A stretch of 64,000 nt of DNA, from contig PYST01000117.1 of assembly GCA_003049485.1 (NCBI GenBank), forward strand, positions 40,803 to 104,802. Reading direction: 5' to 3'. Shown piece by piece: positions 11,626 through 20,853 of this stretch; position 1 is the first letter of the stretch, and every line of letters starts with the position of its first letter. The DNA comes from Ophioceras dolichostomum. Its lineage: Eukaryota; Ascomycota; Sordariomycetes; Magnaporthales; Ophioceraceae. The notes under the pieces are model-generated. The model did not search any database. It saw nothing but the letters and a program-made list of their open reading frames with translations, and was not told the DNA's origin. The position numbers and the translations under genes were made by a program.

Positions 11626-13340
11626 GATGGATCGATAGGATGTAGCGAAGCCTGTGTGCTTGTTTCTTGTTGACGATGTCCAAACTACGGGGCGAAAGGA
11701 GGTAGTGAGGAGCAGTCCGTGAGGAGCAATGCTGTCGAAGCGGTATACATCGATGACGACCGGCGAGGATTATATGCGTGATGGAACATCTTCACCAAGT
11801 CTGCCTCAACTCTGCCTTAACCCGCCAGGTGCCGGCGGAGAAACTCTGGAAAAGGGGGTTACATAGAAGAATAAGGGGGCCGAATCCAAAGCCTGACTCC
11901 CCAAAGTACAAAGTGACCGACCTGCGGCTCAACGGGTTGGTCGAAAAGGCGCGGGGCCGAAGACAAAAAAATGGGTGTACGGCTTCGCGACCTGACAGGC
12001 TCGACGCGGCCTGCAAGCACCGCCGCCCTCTAATGAGCTGGCGGGCTTGTCGTTGGCGTTGGCGTTACCTCTTCTTGCCGAGAAAGATAGCTCCATGCTT
12101 GAATACGGCGGTGAGATGGGCGAGATCAAAGGCGACGGAACCAAAGGCAGAAAGAAGGCTCTGATCTCTGTGTCTGGCTTGGTGATCGATAAGGCGGCCG
12201 CGTGGTGTGGATGGCGAGGGGTAAGCGGCAACACTTCCGGCAGTAGGACTGGCAAGTTCGACAGACTAAGAATACCTCCTTTCTATGCGGCCGACTAGCA
12301 GGCCGCAAGACTGACCGCCACTTAGGGTCGTGATGGACATTGCTTGCCTCGATCTTGGGCGTAAACGCCCCTCGAAGTGAATAAACAGATCGTGTCGTGG
12401 CCGGGCTCTTGCCCAACCCAAGCATTTTTGTCTCGCTATACCTACTAGCTTGATAAACGACTGACCGGCGAGGCTCTACTCGTTGCGACTAGCGCCAATA
12501 TCGAAGGATTTTTCTGAAGGCAATCAAGTGTGGCTCTCTGGTCTTTAGCCTCTTTTTCTTCTCTTGTGCCTTCTTTTGTTAAGGTTCTTATGCTACTGGA
12601 GTTCCTCAGGGGAGTCCTGCGCCCCGTTGGACTGCGATTCATATTCATCTGGACAACATCGTCTATAGCCATACACCGAACCAAAAGCTATGGTACAATG
12701 GCCGAATTTGACGACGGTGATCAGGAGGTAGGTCAGAATTGACGCGTCACAAGGAAACCAAAAGTGACAACCACTGGACAGTGTTAGTTTGCAGCACGGG
12801 ACAGGAAGTGTGGACAAACCATGTAGGCATCCGGCCTTGACGAGCGCACTGCAACGCCACTCGATTTCTTTGTAACTCACAAAGAGCGACAGAGAAGAGG
12901 GTCATCTCCCCTGTCAAAGGCCAAAGGTCGGCCCAATCACGGGTAGTAAGAAATTCTGTTCCCGGTCAGGGGTCCATGTGAGCCTATCCGGAAGGCAACG
13001 ATGGCAGGTCACATCTCATGGAATGCTTGCCGTCAACTCTGACAAGAAGACCCTTGGGTTTTGTCTAGGTAGTGATCCTACCCTTTGAAATCCTCTGCAT
13101 CACGTTAGCTTTTGGAGAACATTGGTGAGGGGCAGGATGGTCGACGGGGCCATTGGGGGGGGCTAGCTATTCCTACCTCCGAGTTGGTTGTATGGACGGC
13201 GGTGGGCTAGACACGGCAAGCCTTTCGGGTGCTTGTCGGCTGGAATCGGACAAGCTGCACATGGCTGATATTGGTGGCCCCAATACTTTCGCGTTTTCTG
13301 GGTATCCCCTAGAGAGGGATGTGGAGAGAGCTAGGAAGGC
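11626..13340. other. Spacer; no supported gene
   Basis: The promoter of the DUF6594 gene lies at the left side of this stretch. Open frames up to about 128 codons (for example 11778-12164) are present but overlap on both strands and lack domain signatures or codon structure I can support. Confidence 0.45.
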
Positions 13341-14164
13341 TTGAACGGGCGGCAGGGGTCGTGCCTTCGATCAGAGTGTGGATGGATATTATTGGCAGGT
13401 GCCAAGCTGAGTCCACCCTCCGAACGACAACTACTACCTATGCTATCGAGAATATTTCCTCTAGACATCTTTCTCCTTCATCTTTTCCCAGAACACATTC
13501 ATCCATCACGACGTCGCCGCACCATTTTTATGACACAACTGTACCGATTTGCCCTGTTGCGATGCTCTCCTTTATTGCCCTTCTTCACTCCTGTGCGACA
13601 GTCGACGGCGTTGTGTGCTCGCTTCAGCCGTGCCGTATGCACAACCTCCAACGTCCTTGGTCTTCCCTTGCGCACAACACTTGTCTACCCTGGGCATGGT
13701 ATCGAATCTCGGGCTTCCACTGCAGGGAGGTCTGCACAGAACGAGCAATACGGTCCAGCCGGTCTTACCTCCTCCGCCTGCTTCAGCCGTGAATCTCCTC
13801 CCGGCGAGAGTCACACTGCCCACCCCAGCCCACCCTCGTGAAGTCGGGCTTCGAGACGTTGAACCCCAGTCTCCTGCGTCGACCAAAAAAAGGGGGAAAA
13901 CGATTCTGTCTACCACTTCTTCGTCTAGGAGCGCGGCCGCGAACGCTAGTCATCTCGACAAACACTCTCGTCCTAGAGGCGAGTCGGTTCGCGCGTGCGT
14001 TAGTCGATTTACAGGAGCTACCAACGGATGGGCAACCTGCGACCAAAGCCAACGTCTTCAATGCCGCTGATACAGAACGCTAGATTTCAGGCATCTGCGA
14101 ATATACGGCGCGGTGTTGAAAATCCCGCATATACACATTTCGCCTACAAACGGCCATCGAGCTC
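13341..14164 (+). other. Region of overlapping long open frames without assignment
   Basis: Frames 13341-13841 and 13549-14070 are both open for more than 160 codons on the plus strand. One includes an ATG at 13530 followed by an Arg/Leu-rich, mitochondrial-presequence-like stretch (MTQLYRFALLRCSPLLPF). I could not build a convincing multi-exon model linking these to the frames downstream, and no domain is recognised. This may be the 5' part of a lineage-specific gene or a decayed one. Confidence 0.25.
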
Positions 14165-16078
14165 ATGGTCGAGCGATGGGGGAGGGGTTCGAGGGGCAGC
14201 GCACCTGCAGCTTCCCTTCCAAAACCGTCCAGACCCTCGCGCTCTGGCGCTTGGCCGACATTCGGATTCGTCGGGCCCTGGAAACGAGCATCATCATGCG
14301 AGTGTCGACCCACTAGCACTCCCTCCTCTGGGCGACCTACTCCGGGCCATCGTTCTCGATGCCTGCCATCCGTCGCCGCGCAGAACGAGTCTTGGGTTCC
14401 AAGCCACATCATGCACGGATGTGGGCAAAAGAGCAAAATATACCACGTGGAGGACCAGCGTCCTGGACAAGTGTCCTCTGTCTGGCGATTGTCCGCACGG
14501 GTTTCGCCCTGTTATCCGGGACGGTACAATGCCTTCCGCAGTGTCCCTCACAGCAGGGCCTCCTTTCAAAAGGCGAGAGCGATTGCGGCTTTGTCCCACG
14601 GTTCGCTTGTCGTGTCTTTGCTGGACCATCGCTGCTCCTCAGCCTTGCCCCTTGAGTTTGGTTCTCGTCAAGTCTTGCGCGCGTCGACAAGAGCAAAACC
14701 CAGATTGGAGGCGAGGGGGCATCAATCCGTTTTTTGTGCTGATAAGGCCATACTAGAGCATGTCGCTGGAGTTAAAATGGGACCCACTGTGTTCGTCGGT
14801 TTCGTGGAAACATTTAAATCAGAACTGATCGGATCAATTCTTGTTACAGCGAAAGCGAGAAGGGACCAGACCCCTCCTCCGATCCTCGAATGCACCTGTC
14901 GGTCTCCCTTTCGGGCGGCCTTAGGTGGGTGGGGATTGGCTCTGAGCCGACGGCTTCACCTCACCATACCAAAAGAGGAGTTGGAGAGACAGACGGAAAC
15001 ATTGATGGGTCTTGAGACTTTCCTGGGCTCCAGGTCGACCGACGTCTCTCACCCAATCGCAAGGACGCCGTGGGAGAAACTTGTGCGCTGCCGGATACAG
15101 TGCTCCGCTTTCGCTGGCGTGCATTTGACAACAAAAGACAGCAGGGATCGCACAGGCGTCCAGCAAAATGGCTGGCATTGTTTGCGTGGCCCACATTCGC
15201 CCCTTACCACATCGAGGGGCAGACAGAGCCTTCTCCCCTCCCCTACTACTGATCGCACACCTCAGACTGGAGGACAACGCACATTGATCCCTGGATCACA
15301 CCTTCACACCGTTGAGAGAAGCCACCTCTTCCCCCCCCCGAATCTCGCAAATACCCCGTGTTTGGATCGGGGGTTTACCGGCTTTCGGACCACGACGCGA
15401 ATCATTCTTATAGATCATCAACGCCCATCGCGTTGCACTCGACTTTGCCGTCATGTCCTCTCAAATGCCTCAAGATTTTACGATGAACTGTTTTTGGGGC
15501 CACCCAAGCGAGCAGCAAGATCCGGAGAGCAGCCAGTCGGAGAGGCCGGAGGAAAAGCCGGAGAAGGAGCAGAAGCGGCTGGAGATAGAGCGGAAAGAGC
15601 GAGAGAAAGAGCGAAAGCGGCTGGAGATAGAGCGGAAAGAGCGAGAGAAAGAGCGAGAGAAAGAGCGAAAGCGGCTGGAGATAGAGCGGAAAGAGCGAGA
15701 GAAAGAGCGAGAGATAGAGCGAAAGCGGCTGGAGATAGAGCGGAAAGAGCGAGAGAAAGAGCGAAAGCGGCTGGAGAAAGAGCGGAAACAGCGAGAGAAA
15801 GAGCGAAAGCGGCTGGAGAGAGAGCGGGAACAGCTGGAGAAAGAGCGGAGGCGGCGCGAGGAACTGGAGATGAAGCGGGAGAATCAACAGGGCCAACAGA
15901 AAAGGTACGACGTTCATCCATGCCGAACTTATACGATAAACTCCTAGGCACAAAAGCTGACTACTGTGTCCGCGCCTCTCCCCAGACCACGACCCGCGAT
16001 CTCAGGCTCCCGTTGACACTCGAAGGATCGAATCTGGTACCTGCGATGGGCCGGCCAAGCACGCAAGTCTTGATTTGA
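14165..16078 (+). CDS. Unusually long open frame, possible lineage-specific gene
   Basis: This uninterrupted 637-codon frame begins at an ATG (MVERWGRGSRG) and runs into the minisatellite at 15.57-15.87 kb, where it reads as Ala/Arg-rich AERARERAKAAGDR units. Its first 420 codons are stop-free, which is unlikely by chance at this base composition. However, the residues (Ser, Arg, Pro, Trp and Cys rich) do not look like a folded protein, and a 242-codon frame (14028-14756) overlaps it. The shorter frame at 15453-15947 reads the same minisatellite as a classic K/E/R coiled coil, and both cannot easily be true. No family is recognised. Confidence 0.25.
   Translation: MVERWGRGSRGSAPAASLPKPSRPSRSGAWPTFGFVGPWKRASSCECRPTSTPSSGRPTPGHRSRCLPSVAAQNESWVPSHIMHGCGQKSKIYHVEDQRPGQVSSVWRLSARVSPCYPGRYNAFRSVPHSRASFQKARAIAALSHGSLVVSLLDHRCSSALPLEFGSRQVLRASTRAKPRLEARGHQSVFCADKAILEHVAGVKMGPTVFVGFVETFKSELIGSILVTAKARRDQTPPPILECTCRSPFRAALGGWGLALSRRLHLTIPKEELERQTETLMGLETFLGSRSTDVSHPIARTPWEKLVRCRIQCSAFAGVHLTTKDSRDRTGVQQNGWHCLRGPHSPLTTSRGRQSLLPSPTTDRTPQTGGQRTLIPGSHLHTVERSHLFPPPNLANTPCLDRGFTGFRTTTRIILIDHQRPSRCTRLCRHVLSNASRFYDELFLGPPKRAARSGEQPVGEAGGKAGEGAEAAGDRAERARERAKAAGDRAERARERARERAKAAGDRAERARERARDRAKAAGDRAERARERAKAAGERAETARERAKAAGERAGTAGERAEAARGTGDEAGESTGPTEKVRRSSMPNLYDKLLGTKADYCVRASPQTTTRDLRLPLTLEGSNLVPAMGRPSTQVLI
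15453..15947 (+). CDS. Hypothetical coiled-coil protein encoded by a minisatellite
   Basis: The 164-residue frame starts at ATG 15453 (MSSQMPQDFTMNCFWG). After about 40 residues it enters a long, highly charged, heptad-like segment made of a 14-residue unit (RLEIERKEREKERK) repeated with 4-residue insertions, and ends in ENQQGQQKRYD and TYTINS. This would be a continuous alpha-helical coiled coil or single alpha-helix rod. There is no transmembrane or catalytic motif. It is single-exon and has no recognised homologue. The same DNA is also open in another plus frame and in minus frames, because the repeat unit is a multiple of three and free of stops, so the coding frame is not proven. Confidence 0.4.
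   Translation: MSSQMPQDFTMNCFWGHPSEQQDPESSQSERPEEKPEKEQKRLEIERKEREKERKRLEIERKEREKEREKERKRLEIERKEREKEREIERKRLEIERKEREKERKRLEKERKQREKERKRLEREREQLEKERRRREELEMKRENQQGQQKRYDVHPCRTYTINS
15572..15870 (+). repeat. 42-base minisatellite with 12-base sub-units
   Basis: Tandem copies of a 42-base unit beginning CGGCTGGAGATAGAGCGG recur about six to seven times. Some copies carry an extra 12-base AGCGAGAGAAAG-type insertion, and the last copies are diverged. All length steps are multiples of three, so frame is preserved. The purine-rich strand is strongly biased (GA-rich). Confidence 0.88.
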
Positions 16079-17593
16079 GATGGATGAAAGGAGGTGGTGG
16101 CGTGGCGGCGATCTATCACAAGGCTGGCGCAAGCATTTGGTGGGACACAGACGCGCTTCCCCAGTACATCCACACGACGATTCGTTTCGGTTTCAACAAC
16201 CTCATCATAAACGGTACCCATACTTATGGAGGGCAGGCTTTCAATTCGATATCCTTTGTCACACTGCTTCTTTTTTTTCTTCTTCTCCCGTCTGCGGTAT
16301 TGCTCTGGACAACACGACAGCCCACACGGCCCCTGTCGGTTCACTGGAGCAGGGTTGATGCCCCAAATTCCCGAGGCGTTGGTGCTGCCCAGGGTGTGTT
16401 GTCTGTCTTGTCGGGCCTTTGTGATGCCGAGAGGACAGTCCAGCGCCACGCATATCCTCGCTTTCAGCCAGATGCACCGCCGTTGAGCGGTCGCTGGAAG
16501 GAGAAGGCTGGACCAATAGCCTCCCAACGTCGCCCCATTCGGCCACCCTACTATTGTGCCGGGCGGGCAGGTTAGCGAGCGGAGACCCACGTTCGGCGAG
16601 GCGTCCGGTTGCCAGGTTGACAATCACCACGCGCACCCCCCTGGCAAACCCAACTCCATCCAACGCACGGCTCCCTCTCCGACGGATTGCTAAAGGGTCC
16701 TGGTCGCTGACGACCAACAACATACGAACAATCATTGAGGGTGAGCGAGGCAACAGAACACACATATGCGACAGAATAATGACTTGGGCAAATCTTTGTG
16801 ACGGCTAAAAAATGGGCCATTGTGAATTTGCATGAAACGGAGTAATGAAGGCCGGCCAGCGGTCATATGACCCGACAAAGGCACTCGTTGGCTCAGAGGC
16901 ATCCGATTGGCTGTCTCGTCTGAATTGGCACTGTGGTTCCGTCGAGTGAATCTCCCTGTGTGCACTGTGTGCAATCCATCGCTGCGCCGTGCATTGTTCG
17001 CTCCACCCACCACCAGCAACACACGCCGCCAGTTCTTTCGACAAGTCATCTGTCGCTCGCCAACTTGGAACCTCAACCCGACTCAGCTCCGTGTTCACCA
17101 CAACACACCAAACCCACCAAACCCACGTCGCCAACCGGGCGCCGCGAAACCCTACGATATTCGACCGCCCGACGTCGGTTTCGCCCTCGCATTCATTCCT
17201 TGTATCCGTACTCTGCTATTTTGAGCACGCTGGCGACCCAGCCCAACAGTGCATGACGATCGTGAGCGTTTCGAGCGATCGCCGTGGGCATTCTGTGGCG
17301 CGACTCGCCACCGGACCGGCACCAGCGACAGCAGCAGCGTTGCTCTTCTGAGCCTCACGCCCGGCGCCGTCGCCCATCGAATCCATCGACTCTCCTTCGC
17401 CGGCCGACTTGCGCGACGACGTACGATCCCGAAGAGCTGTTGAAATTTTCTTCGCGCGGCGACCCGCCTCCCGCGAACGGAGGGGGTCCTCCCGACGGCG
17501 GACGGTTGTCTCGACTTCGTCGAACCACCCTCGGGTCCTCTCCTCCATCAGCCTCTCCGCCCTCTCCGCCAATTCGACGGTGTCCCGATCACC
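16079..17593. other. Spacer and MED19 promoter/leader
   Basis: No supported gene. The frames seen here are short and conflict between strands. The segment from about 16950 to 17593 is C-rich and pyrimidine-rich and ends in a CACCATG start context, as expected for the leader of the MED19 gene. Confidence 0.5.
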
Positions 17594-18931
17594 ATGTCCG
17601 TCCACCCTCAGACCCCGCAGAGTCCTTCGCGATCATCACCTTGCACGAGCGATCCATTATCTAGCAGCCTTAGCAGCTCAATGACCTCAATCGCCGCGAC
17701 TCTGCCCACCCCAGCGCATAGCGTCACTGGCAGTTGCATACCTTCGGAAATGTCTCAAGATATGGCCATGGGCGAAGACTCACCTCAGAAGCGCAAGCGA
17801 CCGCTTGACGACATCGATGGCCCTGAGCAGAAGAAGGCCCACCTCGAGGACGATGGACCTAGTATGGATATGCTGCATGAGGACGTGGGCGAGAAGTACC
17901 TGCTTTGCAGAACTGGTAAGGCTTCCCACCTTGTTCCCCAACACTCGTTTGGTGCTACTCCGCCGGCTTCGCGAGCCTCGGACGCGACCTCGCATGGCAG
18001 TCATTCACAATTCCTCCTTGCAGCCAACGGGCGGTTGCATGACGTGGATGTGTCCAAATGCGTCTAGCGGGACAAGACTTGTTTCTACTTGAAAGCTAAC
18101 ACCCCTTCCCCTTCACAGCCCACCCCCCATCATTCCCCCGATTATCAGAGGACTTGTTCGAAGCCTACGACTTGACAGGGATTGCCGCCGAGGTCGCTCG
18201 TGTGCTGCCTAACGGCGAGAGGAATGCGATGCGGAAGACTTACAAGGGCCACATCAAGAAGATGGGAATTGCCGGTCACTTCGAATCGGTCAGAAAGGAG
18301 CAGTCAGACAATGATAGTCTGTTGATGATGTATCATCATCCTTTGGAAGACTGGATCAACACCGAAGTCCACGGCAAGGATATCACAAGCGGGCTGGCAG
18401 ATGACGTGCTGCAGCACCTCTCTCGCGCGACGACAATGGCCAAGGGGCCAATCTCGAAAGACGACTGGGATGCGTCGGTGCTTGGCGACTTGTCGTCCGA
18501 CAAGGCGGCAGGCGCGGGGAAGCAAGCTTCATCATCGGCGAGGCTCACCGCTCCAAACACCCCAGTGCATCCACTCGGCAAATCCAAGGTCGGCCAACAG
18601 CTGGCTGGTGGTGAAGCAGCCCGCCCACGTAGGGCTGGCAAGAAGCGGAGCTACGGGGATAGCAGTTTCGAGGGGTACGGCGAGGGCTTCCCAGACGACG
18701 ATCTGGGGAACGATGTTGGGTACTCTACTGGCGACGGCGACGACAGAATCGCCGGCCAGAAGCGGCGGAAAAAGGTACGTTACAGTTGCCCAACAATGCG
18801 CACACTCACCGTTGATGAAGAAGGCCCATTTGTTGAACGTGTCGCTGCAGAACCCCGGTGCTGTCCAGTCGCCCTTCCCCGGCGGACCTGTTCGGCAGCA
18901 AAGCTACGGCCCCGGGATGGTTGGTGCATAA
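17594..18931 (+). CDS. MED19: Mediator of RNA polymerase II transcription subunit 19 (Rox3)
   Basis: The predicted 361-residue nuclear protein is the head-module Mediator subunit Med19/Rox3, which bridges regulators and RNA polymerase II. Exons are 17594-17915, 18119-18774 and 18824-18931, with phases agreeing. The N-terminus is Ser/Pro rich, followed by a basic KRKRPLDD-like motif. The core signature EKYLLCRT, then FPRLSEDLFEAYDLTGIA, ARVLPNGERNAMRKTYKGHIKKMGI is the Med19 domain (about residues 100-160) and is split by intron 1. The tail is Lys/Arg rich (GKKRSYGD, GQKRRKK) and ends with a short QNPGAVQSPFPGGPV segment. The last acceptor is a tandem AAGAAG, so a one-residue (Lys) variant is possible. 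The start has a good CACCATG context. Confidence 0.92.
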
Positions 18932-20853
18932 CACTCGTCTGCCACGAATCAATGATCCGCTCGTGCGGTTCGGCGCGGCCGTTGCGTCGACGAAGATGGC
19001 CGCGTTCCTCAGCACTTGATTTTAATCACGTTGCTTCGAGGTCTCGCGAGCTCTTCGGTTTCTAGGGGGGGTTCTTGCTGTTCAGCATTGGTGCTAGGGC
19101 TGTGCGCCAGGAGCGTTGTCCGGAAATGGGCAACAGCAGTCTTTAGAGCTGGGATATATCACGCCCATCCAGCGATTTTCACGATCACACCTAAGCGCGC
19201 ATACACGCACGCACGCACACACTCACACACAAGTCCATCACTCTCACGACCTTCTCTTCCTCTCCTCTCTTCCTTGGCCAGATCAACGATATCGATCAGG
19301 ACACGGGCAACTTCTCTCGAAGGAGTTTGCACGACCTTTCTCGGTTTTCGTATTTCCTAGTTCCTTCTCTCTCTGGCCTGCGAGGGCTTTTTATTTTCCG
19401 ACTTTTCCTATGAGACTGGGGGTCCCTTTACATTCATATCTTGCATTTGCGTCCTGGACTTTCTACAGCAAGGCGTTGGGGTTGGCTTTTTACACGTGCA
19501 CAATACTGGAGAGAAAGAGAGGAAGAGAGACAACTGTCAAAGGGGGAGGCAGGCGAGCTCCGTTCCGGAATGCCTTAATGAACCGGCCTCCTCCGAGACA
19601 CGGAAAACATACCATATATCCATGGAACTCGGGTGATTCCGATCCGTGGAGCGATGAGAGAGGGAGAGGGAGAGGGAGAGGATGTCTGAGAAAGCAAAAA
19701 GACAGGCCTCCTTGGTCCTGGACTGGAAGCCTTGTATTTTGAGTGCGGTCGTTTTTGTTGATTGCTTCCGCTTTTTTCGAGCCGCCGTCGGCTTGACCCC
19801 TAGCTTTCGGGGAAATGAAAGCGAGAGACGATATTCAAAAAGCGTTTGGAAATCCATCCATGGTTGCACTTTGTTTCTGCCGTGACAACGGGGTGGCGTT
19901 AGTCTTCGTGGAGTCGAAGTCGAGTGAGGCTCGCGTGATACCTGATGAAAACGGGCAAGGGAACCCACGTCCACTCACTCAATACACTCCTACGTACCTA
20001 GTCTGGCTCAGGTTCGCCAGCCGGTAAAGGAGCACGTAAAGTTGACCAGAAAAAGGCGGTCACGAAATGAGGAAAGTGGAGGAGATATTTTTTAACGTCC
20101 AGTCTCTTCGCGTATTTGGCCCTGTGCATCGTAAAGTAGCAGCGCAAGCCAAAGGTGTTGATGACGTCAGGTGTGGCTTGGATCTTCCATTTAGACGAGT
20201 GGGCTACTCCCACGGAACACAGTCTGGTCGAGGTGCAACGACAAGTCGACGACAAGTCGTCACTCACGCATTCATGCATGCCAACATGTAGAAGGCGAGC
20301 CACCGCCAAGTTGAACCGAAGTGGACTCCCTCCATCTTAAGATTTGAAAGGCGGGCCTGCAGTTACCAAGTGCCTGACTGACCGCTGGAGCTTGCTACTT
20401 GGTAGTCGCTACCTTCCCTAGCCTGGCGCGGCGGAACGACGACCGTTCGTTCAATGTAACTACCGCCGGGGAATAAAGGAAATCGCACCGGCCCTCGCAG
20501 GCTCAACCGAGCTGCTTTGGGCAATCGCAGAACCCTGAGGTCTCAATACCATTTCATCCCACTTCCTCCTGTCCCCATTTCTGCCCGCCAGCCATTCCTT
20601 CGTCTGTCCCCTGTCCGACAGGACGACGACCTTCAGATCGTACTCCTTGGCTACCCCGCCACCTCTTCGCTTCTCCCTCTTCGGGGTACGCGTCATCTTG
20701 TTTCTTTTTGCTCCATCCCCATCAGTTATCCTTAGGTCAACTCAGGCAAACATAGTAGAACTCGAATTCCTACCCGATTGAACAGGCTAGCCACCACCGC
20801 GAAGTAACCTTCCAGGTTCCTCTCTGCCTCGGCCCGCACCACACCGGAGCAAT
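18932..20853. other. Spacer between MED19 and the esterase gene
   Basis: No supported gene. The stretch contains CA/CACG-rich simple sequence at about 19200-19235, a GAGAGGGA run near 19660-19680, and otherwise unremarkable sequence. The last few hundred bases should be the promoter of the esterase gene. Confidence 0.5.
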
